Shown here: piece by piece, positions 1 through 8,039 of the stretch | Layout of the letters: each line of letters begins with the position of its first letter | Numbering within the stretch: the stretch's first letter is position 1 | Assembly: GCA_021299375.1 (NCBI GenBank) | Contig: JAJTGR010000071.1 | Location: 1-46,905, forward strand | Length of the DNA: 46,905 nucleotides | Source: Gemmatimonadota bacterium | GTDB taxonomy: Bacteria; Gemmatimonadota; Gemmatimonadetes; Gemmatimonadales; Gemmatimonadaceae | Direction: 5' to 3' | Position numbers and translations under genes: made by a program | Notes under the pieces: generated by a model | Databases searched by the model: none | What the model saw: only the letters and a program-made list of their open reading frames with translations | What the model was told of the DNA's origin: nothing

Positions 1-102
1 ATCGCTTGCCGCCTGCGGCCCGTGCTGCCTAGCTTGCGCCCGATCCGGTGAGAGTGTCCTGCGTCCCGGCCTCATCGTCCTCGACTTCTGCTTCCCGAAC
101 CT
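1..102. other. non-coding leader upstream of pepA
   Basis: No convincing coding frame enters from the left edge, and there is no clear Shine-Dalgarno sequence before the pepA ATG. A weak sigma70-like pair can be drawn on the + strand: TTGCCG at 6-11, an 18-nt spacer, and TAGCTT at 30-35. It is too degenerate to call as a promoter. The window starts here, so an upstream gene end cannot be excluded. Confidence 0.3.
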
Positions 103-1584
103 ATGTCGCTCAGTTTTCAGCTGGTGCTCACCGCGCCGGCTTCGCTCGAGACGCCGCTCCTGGCGCTGGTTCTCCCTGCCGATGCGACGCTGACGGACGC
201 GCTCGCACCACTCGATGCGCCCCTGCACGGCGCGCTCGCGCGGACGCTTGCTCGTCGGGATTTTCGTGGGGGGCGCGACGAGACGGTGCTGCTGGTCGGC
301 GGAGATGCCGGGGTCCAGCGGCTGCTGCTCGTGGGCCGCGGCAGCACACCCCTGACGCGCACGACCGCGCGCCGCGCGGCCGCGATTGCCGCCCGACAGG
401 CCGCGAAGCTCGGGATGGGCACCATGCACCTCTGGCTACCGGACGCCGATGCCGCAGCCATCGAGGGCCTCGTGGTGGGAGCGGCGGCCGGCAGTTGGTC
501 GTATCCCGACCTGCAGACGCCCCCTCCGGAAAAGGACCGCCGCGCACGCCTCACACAGGTCGGCGTCATCGGGGCCGATCTGCCCGGGCTGCAGGGAGCC
601 CTGAATGCCGGCGTGGCGATCGCGGAAGGGCAGGCCATCGCGAAGCGGCTTGGGCAGATGCCGGGCAACTACTGCACGCCCCAGACCTTCGTGGACCTCG
701 GTCAGGAGATCGCGCAGCGACACGGCATGACGCTCACGGTGCTCGGACGCGCGGAGATGGCTGCGGCGCAGATGGGATCGTTCCTGTGCGTGGCGCAGGG
801 CACGTCGCAGGAGCCACGCCTGGTGGCGCTCGAGCATCGCGGCGGTCCGGCCGATCAGCAGCCGATCGTGCTCATCGGCAAGGGCCTCTGCTTCGACACC
901 GGGGGGATCTCCATCAAGCCGGCGCCTGAAATGGAGTGGATGAAGTTCGACATGATGGGTGCCGCTGGCGTCATGGGCGCCATGGAGGCGATCGGCCGCC
1001 TGCAACTGCCGGTCAACGTGGTCGGCATCATCGGCTCGACGACGAACATGCCCTCGGGCGAGGCCGTCAAGCCGGGCGACGTCGTGCGCGCGTCGAACGG
1101 CAAGACGATCGAAATCATCAATACCGACGCCGAGGGTCGGCTGGTGCTGGCTGATCTGCTGGTGTACGCAAAACAATTCAATCCGGCGGTTGCCATCGAT
1201 GCGGCTACGCTCACAGGCGCCATCGTCATCGGGCTTGGGCATCACGCCGTCGGCGTCTTCGGTCCCGACCGGGCGGTGGTGGACGAGGTGCTAGCTGCCG
1301 GGTCCGCGGCGGGGGAACCGGGATGGCCGCTGCCGATGTGGGAGGAGTACCGCGAGCAGATCAAGTCGGACGTGGCCGACATCAAGAACACCGGCGGTCG
1401 CGCGGCGGGCTCGATCACGGCGGCGCTCTTTCTCCAGGAGTTTGTCGACGGCTACCCGTGGGTCCACCTCGATGTGGCTGGCACGGCGTATTCCCAGAGT
1501 GACCTCGGATGGATTCCCAAAGGGCCGACCGGGACACCGGTCGGGACGTTCGTGGAGTTCGTGCGCGCGCGCGCTGGTCGGTGA
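103..1584 (+). CDS. pepA: Leucyl (cytosol) aminopeptidase, M17 family
   Basis: A 493-residue M17 aminopeptidase, the usual family length, which removes N-terminal residues from peptides in the cytoplasm using two metal ions. The N-terminal half (about 1-180) is the variable macro-like domain. The C-terminal half is the catalytic domain. The metal and substrate segment IGKGLCFDTGGISIKP lies near residue 260, and the family signature NTDAEGRL is at residues 340-347. The ATG at 103 starts a typical N-terminus (MSLSFQLVL). No good ribosome binding site is visible. Its stop overlaps the GTG start of the next gene by 4 nt, so the two are probably co-translated. The family assignment is certain; the physiological substrate is not visible from sequence. 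Confidence 0.96.
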   Translation: MSLSFQLVLTAPASLETPLLALVLPADATLTDALAPLDAPLHGALARTLARRDFRGGRDETVLLVGGDAGVQRLLLVGRGSTPLTRTTARRAAAIAARQAAKLGMGTMHLWLPDADAAAIEGLVVGAAAGSWSYPDLQTPPPEKDRRARLTQVGVIGADLPGLQGALNAGVAIAEGQAIAKRLGQMPGNYCTPQTFVDLGQEIAQRHGMTLTVLGRAEMAAAQMGSFLCVAQGTSQEPRLVALEHRGGPADQQPIVLIGKGLCFDTGGISIKPAPEMEWMKFDMMGAAGVMGAMEAIGRLQLPVNVVGIIGSTTNMPSGEAVKPGDVVRASNGKTIEIINTDAEGRLVLADLLVYAKQFNPAVAIDAATLTGAIVIGLGHHAVGVFGPDRAVVDEVLAAGSAAGEPGWPLPMWEEYREQIKSDVADIKNTGGRAAGSITAALFLQEFVDGYPWVHLDVAGTAYSQSDLGWIPKGPTGTPVGTFVEFVRARAGR

Positions 1585-3518
1585 TCGCGTCGCGCGTGCG
1601 TACGTGGGTACGGTGGTTCGTGCGCATGGCCATGCTGGGGTTGGCGGCGCGCGAGGGCTCGGCGCAGGTCCGACCGGACAGCACCAAGCGTGATTCCGTG
1701 GCCGCGGCGGTGCCGGACAGCGCGGCCGCCGACTCGGTCATGCGTGCCCGCATCCTGGCGCGGACCGACAGCGTCCAGAAGGCGATTCTCGCCGATACGC
1801 TCAAGGCGCCCATGGCTCGCTTCGAAGCGCCCACCGGCGGCGAGGTCACCGAGCGGCTGCGGTTCACGGGGAACGCCATCCTCGCCACGGGCGCACTCAA
1901 TCTCGCCGACCTGCTCGATCGGGTGCCCGGGGTGACCACGATGCGCAGCGGGTGGATCCCGGGACTGCACGCTGCGAGCTTCAACGGAGACCCGGGCCGC
2001 ATTCGCATCTTTCTCGACGGCATCGAGATGGACGGGATCGAACCGCGCAACGGCGGCGCCCTCGATCTCACCGACATTCAGCTCTGGACCCTCGACGAAG
2101 TGGTCATCGAGCGCGCACCCGGTGAAGTGCGGGTCTGGCTGCGGACCTCCACCGTGATCAAGACCACGCCGTACACCCGCGTCGATATCTTCACGGGCGA
2201 TCTGAACACGAACGGGTTTCGTGGACTGTTCGCGCGGCGGTGGCGGAATGGCTTCCTCCTGCAACTCGGCGGTCAGCAGGTGGCCACGCAAACCGGGCGC
2301 GTGTCTGCCTTTGGGGCACCGGCGGGTGGAACCACGTCGCAGCGTCTGCGTGGCGACGGTACCATCCAGGGGTTCATGGCACGCACCGGGTGGGCCCGCG
2401 GCCGACTCAGCGTCGACGCCTTCGCCTCTTCCGTGTCGCGAGATCGTGATGCCCACACGCCGCGTCCCGATTTCGACAGCTTGCCGGGTTTCAAGGGTGG
2501 CCGACGGGAGGGCTACCTGCGGTTTGGCTTTGGCGACACCACCCGTGGCTTCTGGACACAGGCCCTCACTGGCGCTCTCCGCACGAGGCAGGAGGGCGAC
2601 AGCGCCGCCGCCGCGGTGTCGACGTCACCACCGACGGATTCGACGGCGGTCGCCGCCCCGCTCGACACGATTCGCTCGCAGACGCAGCACCTCATCGCGG
2701 TGGGCTATCGGGGCGCTCGCTGGTCGGTTTCCGTCGCGAATCGCGCGCGCCCCATCAACGGCGCGTTGCGGCATGCGCCGGTGGTTCGGGCGGGAGCGAC
2801 TGTCTGGAAGGTCGAGGTCGGCGGGTACAGCGAACGCAACGGCCGCGACTCCACGGATCGCACCGACCTGTTCGCCCGGGTCCGGCCGCTCTCCTGGCTC
2901 ACGCTGACGGCGGGGCGCAGCAGCCGGGCGCCGGACGATACGACCGGCCGTCCCGAGACCAGCACGCTGCGAACGGAGGCGGCAGTGCGGCTGCGCACCG
3001 TGTGGATCGGGGGCGGCGTCCTGCGCGACGCCGCGCGCATGTACGCCAACCCGGTGCTGATCGGCGCCCCGGTGGCCACACTGACGAGCCGGGCCTCGCA
3101 GGGGCTCCTCATCAGCGCCCATGGGCGGCTCTACAAGGACGTTCATCTGGACGTCCAGGCGCTGCGGTGGGACGATGCCCAGTATAGTCGGCCCAAGACG
3201 CAGCTGCGGGTGGAGCTCGCGCTGCTCAGCGAATGGCGGCGCCGGTTTCCCAAGGGGGAGTTCAGCATCAATGCGCGGCTCCTGTACGATCGACGCGGTG
3301 GCGTCCCGTTCTTTTATGGGGTAGCGAACGGCGAGGCCATTGTGCGGATCACGGAACCGGCGCAAGTCGCCACCGGGCTGCTCGAGCTGCGCATTCAGCG
3401 CGCCACGCTCTTCTATCAGTACCGCAATCTCACCGGCGGGCAGTACGAGCAGATTCGGGGCATCACGATGCCGCCGGCCGTGCAGATGTACGGGGTGCGC
3501 TGGGAGTTCTGGAATTGA
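1581..3518 (+). CDS. TonB-dependent receptor plug-domain outer-membrane protein
   Basis: A predicted 645-residue outer-membrane protein. I chose the GTG at 1581, which forms a GTGA overlap with the pepA stop, because it directly precedes a signal-peptide-like segment (basic residues, then WFVRMAMLGLAAREGSA) ending near residue 28. An open frame continues upstream to 1509 but lies inside pepA. A Ser/Asp/Ala-rich linker follows. A plug-like domain at about residues 88-180 contains LADLLDRVPGV, a pattern of the RIRIFLDGIEMDG type and DEVVIERAPGE, as in TonB-dependent receptors. The remaining 450 residues alternate polar and hydrophobic residues like a beta-barrel. It is shorter than typical receptors and I see no obvious N-terminal TonB box. 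The ligand is unknown. Confidence 0.72.
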   Translation: MIASRVRTWVRWFVRMAMLGLAAREGSAQVRPDSTKRDSVAAAVPDSAAADSVMRARILARTDSVQKAILADTLKAPMARFEAPTGGEVTERLRFTGNAILATGALNLADLLDRVPGVTTMRSGWIPGLHAASFNGDPGRIRIFLDGIEMDGIEPRNGGALDLTDIQLWTLDEVVIERAPGEVRVWLRTSTVIKTTPYTRVDIFTGDLNTNGFRGLFARRWRNGFLLQLGGQQVATQTGRVSAFGAPAGGTTSQRLRGDGTIQGFMARTGWARGRLSVDAFASSVSRDRDAHTPRPDFDSLPGFKGGRREGYLRFGFGDTTRGFWTQALTGALRTRQEGDSAAAAVSTSPPTDSTAVAAPLDTIRSQTQHLIAVGYRGARWSVSVANRARPINGALRHAPVVRAGATVWKVEVGGYSERNGRDSTDRTDLFARVRPLSWLTLTAGRSSRAPDDTTGRPETSTLRTEAAVRLRTVWIGGGVLRDAARMYANPVLIGAPVATLTSRASQGLLISAHGRLYKDVHLDVQALRWDDAQYSRPKTQLRVELALLSEWRRRFPKGEFSINARLLYDRRGGVPFFYGVANGEAIVRITEPAQVATGLLELRIQRATLFYQYRNLTGGQYEQIRGITMPPAVQMYGVRWEFWN

Positions 3519-3541
3519 CCCGTCCCCCCTATCATTGACCG

Positions 3542-4417
3542 ATGATTCGTTCGATGACGGGCTACGGCCAGGCGGAAGGCACGGTGGGCATGCTCCGGGT
3601 GCACGTGGACGTGCGGACGGTCAACCACCGGTTCTTCTCCCCCAGCATCAAGTTGCCGGGTGCCTTCGGACGGTGGGAGACAGAGGTGCGAGAGGTCATG
3701 CGCCTCAAGGTGAGCCGGGGGCATGTGACCCTGACCGTCCGCTCCGAGCGGGTCGCCGAGGCGTCGGTTGCCATCGACGAGGCGCGTTTTGCTGCCATCG
3801 CCGCCCAGCTGCGGAGCTTGCACGAGCGCTATGGCCTTTCCGGGGGGGTGGATCTCGCGTCGGTGCTGCGTATGCCCGACGTCATGGCGGCGCCGCGCGA
3901 CGACGACGAGGGCGGGACGTCGGCCGAACTGCTGGCCATCGTCGACCAGGCGCTCGATGCCCTCACGAAGTCGCGTGCCGATGAAGGCGAGCGGTTGGCG
4001 ACGGTCCTGAGGCAGCGCCTCGAAGTGATCGATGGGGCGCTGGGGCGGATTGGCGCCCGCGCACCCGAGCGGCTGATCGCGCATCGCGACCGCCTGCGTG
4101 AATCGGTCCGGGTGTTGGCTGATGGCCTGACGATCGACGAGACCCGCCTCGCCCAGGAGATCGCCTTGCTGGCCGACCGCATGGATGTCGCGGAGGAGCT
4201 GGACCGGTTCCGGTCGCACCTGGTGGCATTTCGCGCGGCCCTGGACGACTCCGCCGGGGAACCGATTGGCAAGCGGCTCGGCTTCGTTCTGCAGGAGATG
4301 CTCCGCGAGGCCAACACCACGGGAAGCAAGGCGGCCGACTCCGCCATCCTCCACGAAGTGGTCGGGCTGAAGGAGGAATTGGAACGTATCCGGGAGCAGG
4401 TCGAGAATCTCGAGTGA
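3542..4417 (+). CDS. yicC: YicC family endoribonuclease-like protein
   Basis: A 291-residue YicC protein, matching the family length. The N-terminus MIRSMTGYGQAEG and the motif VNHRFF at about residues 30-35 are characteristic of the YicC_N domain. The C-terminal domain (about 210-291) includes the conserved GKRLGFVLQEMLREANT segment and ends in an acidic helix. YicC proteins are linked to stress survival and, in some species, to RNA cleavage; that is family knowledge. It overlaps gmk by 4 nt and lies in the common yicC-gmk-rpoZ arrangement. There is no Shine-Dalgarno sequence. A TATCAT box ends only 6 nt before the ATG, which would fit a leaderless transcript. Confidence 0.92.
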   Translation: MIRSMTGYGQAEGTVGMLRVHVDVRTVNHRFFSPSIKLPGAFGRWETEVREVMRLKVSRGHVTLTVRSERVAEASVAIDEARFAAIAAQLRSLHERYGLSGGVDLASVLRMPDVMAAPRDDDEGGTSAELLAIVDQALDALTKSRADEGERLATVLRQRLEVIDGALGRIGARAPERLIAHRDRLRESVRVLADGLTIDETRLAQEIALLADRMDVAEELDRFRSHLVAFRAALDDSAGEPIGKRLGFVLQEMLREANTTGSKAADSAILHEVVGLKEELERIREQVENLE

Positions 4418-5061
4418 GCGCCTTTCCGGTCATCCTGTCCGCCCCTTCCGGGGGTGGGAAGACGACGATTGCCCGTTCCCTGCTGGAGCGGCGAGCGGAT
4501 CTGGGTTATTCTGTCAGTTGCACGACGCGTGCCCCCCGCGAGGGTGAGGTGGACGGGCGCGACTACCGGTTCCTCGACCGGGAGGCCTTTCTCGCCGCGC
4601 GCGACCGCGGGGAGTTCGCTGAATGGGCCGAGGTGCACGGCAACTTCTATGGCACAATGCGGTCGGAGGTCGAGCGGGTGCTCGGTGCCGGTCGGCATGT
4701 GCTCATGGATATCGACGTGCAGGGCGCGCGACAGTTCCACGTCGCGTTCCCGGACACGGTGCTCATCTTCGTGCTGCCGCCATCGGGGGAGGTGCTCAAG
4801 GCCCGGCTGTCGGCGCGCAAGAGTGAGGACCGTGCGAAGTTGCTCGTCCGCCTGCGCAACGCGCGGGCCGAGTTGGGGGAGGTCGGGCACTATCACTACG
4901 TGGTAGTGAACGACAATCTCGACAAGGCCGTGGAGCAGGTGAGTGCGATCATCGATGCCGAAGGACTTCGTCACGATCGGGTGCACGCACTCGAAGCACA
5001 GGTCGAGGGGCTGATCGCCCAACTCGAGCAGGAAATCCATCTCTTCAGCAAGGGCGACTGA
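4414..5061 (+). CDS. gmk: Guanylate kinase
   Basis: A 215-residue guanylate kinase that converts GMP and ATP to GDP and ADP in the cytoplasm. The P-loop SAPSGGGKTT is at residues 9-18 with Lys16. GMP-binding residues lie in VSCTTRAPREGEVDGRDYRF, and the core beta-strand VLMDIDVQGA follows. The lid segment reads SARKSEDRAKL instead of the usual RGTDS-type sequence, a local divergence that does not remove the arginines. The GTG start at 4414 overlaps the yicC stop (GTGA), and the stop overlaps the rpoZ ATG by one base, so it is probably translationally coupled on both sides. Confidence 0.95.
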   Translation: MSAFPVILSAPSGGGKTTIARSLLERRADLGYSVSCTTRAPREGEVDGRDYRFLDREAFLAARDRGEFAEWAEVHGNFYGTMRSEVERVLGAGRHVLMDIDVQGARQFHVAFPDTVLIFVLPPSGEVLKARLSARKSEDRAKLLVRLRNARAELGEVGHYHYVVVNDNLDKAVEQVSAIIDAEGLRHDRVHALEAQVEGLIAQLEQEIHLFSKGD

Positions 5062-5267
5062 TGCAGGTATTCACTCCCACCGATGTGGCCAAGCACGCGG
5101 CCAACAAGTATCTCAGTGTGCTCATCGCGGCCAAGTTCGCGCGTGTTCTCAACGAGTTTCCGCGCGACCGCTCGCTGCACGAGAAGAAGCTGACCACCCG
5201 CGCTCTCGAGGAGCTGTCGAACGGCGAGATCGACTACAAGGTGTTGCCACGGCGTCGCCCGTCCTGA
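5061..5267 (+). CDS. rpoZ: DNA-directed RNA polymerase subunit omega
   Basis: A 68-residue small protein with the omega pattern: an N-terminal segment followed by AANKYLSVLIAAKFARVLNE, then KKLTTRALEELSNGEIDYK. Omega binds the C-terminus of beta-prime and helps RNA polymerase assembly. The ATG at 5061 shares one base with the gmk stop (TGATG). Its position directly after gmk is the typical arrangement in many bacteria. The length is at the short end for the family, and identity rests partly on this context. Confidence 0.87.
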   Translation: MQVFTPTDVAKHAANKYLSVLIAAKFARVLNEFPRDRSLHEKKLTTRALEELSNGEIDYKVLPRRRPS

Positions 5268-5288
5268 CACTGCGTCGTCCGCAGGGCC

Positions 5289-5321
5289 CCGCGCCGCGTC
5301 GAGACTTCCGTCCCGGCGCGG
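5289..5321 (+). terminator. candidate GC hairpin after rpoZ
   Basis: An 8-bp inverted repeat, CCGCGCCG at 5289-5296 and CGGCGCGG at 5314-5321, with a 17-nt loop. It is followed only by CGTCGTTTCC, a weak T-tract. It lies in the 134-nt gap between rpoZ and the glycosylase gene, a sensible place for a transcript end, but the long loop and poor T-run make it a weak call. Confidence 0.3.
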
Positions 5322-5401
5322 CGTCGTTTCCACCCCCATTCGTGTGACGTCCGCCGTGGCGCGTCAGCTGTTTTCTCCTCCTCCTCCGCACGGCGAACCC
5401 C

Positions 5402-6520
5402 GTGGACGCTAGAGACCGACTGCGTCGCTATCTGGAACAGCGCCGAGAACTCGGCGAGTCCGAGTTCGTGCTCGACGGCCTGCCGGTCGAGGACGTGCTG
5501 AAGCTGGTGGGGGCGAAGGCCACCGCGACACGGGCCCTCCGTCACGGGGGAGAGGGGCCAGCGCGGCGTGAGACGGCTCGCGCGCCGGAGACGGAGCCCC
5601 CGCTGCCCCAGGTTCCGAGCGGCGACGCTCCGGACGCGTCGCCGCGGGAGCCGGTCGCCCCGCCGCCGGCACCGGCGGTGCGCTTCGGGCGCGACACGAG
5701 TACCGATTGGCGTGACATGCTGCGCAGGGCGGGGGCCGAGGGGCCCCGCGGGGTGGCCGAAGGGTCGCCCGCGACCGGTCCGGCGGCGGCGCCCACGGAG
5801 AGCCGGCGCCCGGCTGCCGGCGCCCCCGCGCCCGCAGGGAGTGCCTCGCTGCCGACGTGGCTCGAGGCGCTCGGCGTACCGGCCGGTCTGGAGGCCGGAC
5901 GCCTGCGCGTCGCCGAACTGGCACCGGACATCGCGGTGCTTCCAAGCCTCGACGACCTCGCCGCGCATGTCGCGGCGTGCCGCGGCTGCGCGCTCCACGC
6001 GTCGGCGCGAAATCCGGTGCCTGGCGAGGGTAATCCGCAAGCGGACTTCCTGTGCGTCGGCGAGGCGCCTGGCGCGAATGAGGACGAGCAGGGCCGCCCC
6101 TTCGTCGGTGAAGCGGGGCAGCTCCTGACCAAGATCCTCGGGGCGATCCAGCTTTCGCGCGCCGACGTCTTCATCTGCAACGTGCTCAAGCACCGGCCAC
6201 CCGGGAATCGCGACCCGCAGCCCGACGAGGTGCTGGCGTGTCAACCGTACCTGCTACGGCAGATTGAACTCGTGAAGCCGCGCGTCATCCTGGCGCTCGG
6301 CCGGTTCGCCGCGCAGACCCTATTGCAGACGACCACTGCCATCGGTGCCCTGCGGGGGAGGGTGCACCGGTACCACGGCGTGCCCCTGATCGTGACCTAT
6401 CATCCGGCGGCGCTGCTTCGCAATGAGGCGTGGAAGCGTCCCACGTGGGACGACGTGAAGCTCGCCCGTCGCGTTCTCGACGCCGCACGCGCTGCCAACA
6501 GCAGCGCAGGGACCACCTGA
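5402..6520 (+). CDS. Uracil-DNA glycosylase, family 4/5-like Fe-S type, with long N-terminal extension
   Basis: A 372-residue protein whose last 190 residues are an Fe-S uracil-DNA glycosylase, which removes uracil from DNA in base excision repair. Motifs are GEAPGANEDEQGRPFVGEAG (about residues 220-239), the NVLKxRPPGNRDP segment, and HPAALLRN near the end. Cluster ligands appear as Cys193, Cys196 and Cys280. The third expected ligand, the Cys of KCRPP, is His264 here (KHRPP), with a Cys five residues upstream at 259. The first 190 residues are a charged helical segment (RDRLRRYLEQRRELGESE) and a Pro/Ala-rich low-complexity linker, absent from compact members of the family. The GTG at 5402 is the best available start, without a clear ribosome binding site. 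Confidence 0.9.
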   Translation: MDARDRLRRYLEQRRELGESEFVLDGLPVEDVLKLVGAKATATRALRHGGEGPARRETARAPETEPPLPQVPSGDAPDASPREPVAPPPAPAVRFGRDTSTDWRDMLRRAGAEGPRGVAEGSPATGPAAAPTESRRPAAGAPAPAGSASLPTWLEALGVPAGLEAGRLRVAELAPDIAVLPSLDDLAAHVAACRGCALHASARNPVPGEGNPQADFLCVGEAPGANEDEQGRPFVGEAGQLLTKILGAIQLSRADVFICNVLKHRPPGNRDPQPDEVLACQPYLLRQIELVKPRVILALGRFAAQTLLQTTTAIGALRGRVHRYHGVPLIVTYHPAALLRNEAWKRPTWDDVKLARRVLDAARAANSSAGTT

Positions 6521-6521
6521 C

Positions 6522-8039
6522 ATGACCAGCCTCGCCATCACCGGTCCTGGCGGCAGCGGACTGACGCCGCCGGCGAGCCGCGACCCGTACAAGGAGCGGC
6601 GCCCGCCATGGTCGGAGGAAGCCGAGCAGGCCGTGCTCGGCGCCATGCTGCTCGACGCCGACGCGATCCTGCGCGCCGCCGAGCATGTGGACGACACGAT
6701 GTTCTATCGCGAGGGCCACCGGCGCCTCTACCGCGCCATGATTGCCATCACCGAGCGTGGAAGCGTTGTCGATCCGCTCACGTTGGCCGATGAACTCGAG
6801 CGGCGCGGGGAGCTCGAACATGCCGGCGGCCGCGAGTACCTCGCGTTCCTGCTCGATGCCGTGCCCACCGTGGCCAACGTCGAGTACCACGCCCGCATCG
6901 TGAAGGAGAAGGCGCTGCTGCGCCGCCTCATCGAGGTGAGCACCGAGATCGTGCAGGAGGCGTTCGAAGGGCGCACGACCGCGACCGACCTCCTCGATCA
7001 CGCGGAATCGCGCATCTTCTCGCTGGGGCAGAGCAAGGAAAAGGGCGGCTTCGCGCGCATCAAGGAGCTGCTCTGGCCGGCCATGGAGAAGCTCGAGCTG
7101 CTCGCCCAGCGCGACCAGGCCATCACCGGCGTACCCACGGGCTTCACGGAGCTCGATCACATGACGTCGGGTTTTCAGCCGGCCGACCTCATCATCGTGG
7201 CCGCCCGTCCGTCCATGGGCAAGACCGCGTTCACGCTCAATATCGCGCAGCATGCGGCCATCACCGCCAAGGTCCCGGTGGCGTTCTTCTCGCTGGAAAT
7301 GAGCAAGGAGTCGCTGGTGCAGCGCATGCTGGCAGCCGAGGCGCTCATCGATGCGCAGGCGTTGCGTAAAGGTGGTCGGGCGCTCGACGAATCGATGCCA
7401 CGTCTGGCGCAGGCGGCTGGTATCCTGAGTCATGCCCCGATTTTCATCGACGATACACCCGGCATCACTCTCCTCGACATGCGTGCCAAGGCGCGCCGCC
7501 TCAAGGCCGAACACGACCTGGGGCTCATCATCGTGGACTACCTGCAGCTCATGACGGGACCCGCCGGCGTGGAGAACCGTCAGCAGGAAGTCTCGCAGAT
7601 CTCGCGCGGACTGAAGGCGTTGGCAAAGGAGCTGGGGGTGCCGGTCGTGGCGCTGTCGCAGCTCTCGCGCGCGCCCGAGCAGCGCACTGGTGACGACAAG
7701 GGACGTCCCCAGCTCTCCGACTTGCGCGAGTCGGGCGCCATTGAACAGGATGCCGACGTCATCATGTTCATCTTCCGTCAGGAAGTGTACGCCGAACGCG
7801 ATGAAGCCGGTCGGCTCAAGGACCCGTCGCTCGAAGGGCGCGCGGAGATCATCATCGGCAAGCAGCGTAACGGACCGATCGGCAGCGCCCGGCTCTACTT
7901 CCACAAGCAGTACACGCGCTTCGACAACTTCTCCAGCCGCCAGCCGCCCTCCGAGTATGGTGGCGGCGGTGTCGGCGGCGGCTACGGGGGGCCCAAGCTG
8001 GTGAAGGGCGCTGACGACTTCGATGGGACGCCGTTCTGA
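6522..8039 (+). CDS. dnaB: Replicative DNA helicase DnaB
   Basis: A 505-residue hexameric 5'-3' helicase of the replication fork. The N-terminal domain (about 25-130) starts at PPWSEEAEQAVLGAMLLD. The RecA-like C-terminal domain begins near residue 200, with Walker A ARPSMGKTAF (Lys234), Walker B LGLIIVDYLQLM, SQLSRAPEQR and DLRESGAIEQDAD. There are no intein-like insertions. The last 33 residues (473-505) are unusual: a Gly-rich stretch followed by an acidic tip, DDFDGTPF, that resembles the C-terminal tail of single-stranded DNA-binding protein. The gene starts one base after the upstream glycosylase stop, and its own stop shares one base with the radA ATG. Confidence 0.97.
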   Translation: MTSLAITGPGGSGLTPPASRDPYKERRPPWSEEAEQAVLGAMLLDADAILRAAEHVDDTMFYREGHRRLYRAMIAITERGSVVDPLTLADELERRGELEHAGGREYLAFLLDAVPTVANVEYHARIVKEKALLRRLIEVSTEIVQEAFEGRTTATDLLDHAESRIFSLGQSKEKGGFARIKELLWPAMEKLELLAQRDQAITGVPTGFTELDHMTSGFQPADLIIVAARPSMGKTAFTLNIAQHAAITAKVPVAFFSLEMSKESLVQRMLAAEALIDAQALRKGGRALDESMPRLAQAAGILSHAPIFIDDTPGITLLDMRAKARRLKAEHDLGLIIVDYLQLMTGPAGVENRQQEVSQISRGLKALAKELGVPVVALSQLSRAPEQRTGDDKGRPQLSDLRESGAIEQDADVIMFIFRQEVYAERDEAGRLKDPSLEGRAEIIIGKQRNGPIGSARLYFHKQYTRFDNFSSRQPPSEYGGGGVGGGYGGPKLVKGADDFDGTPF

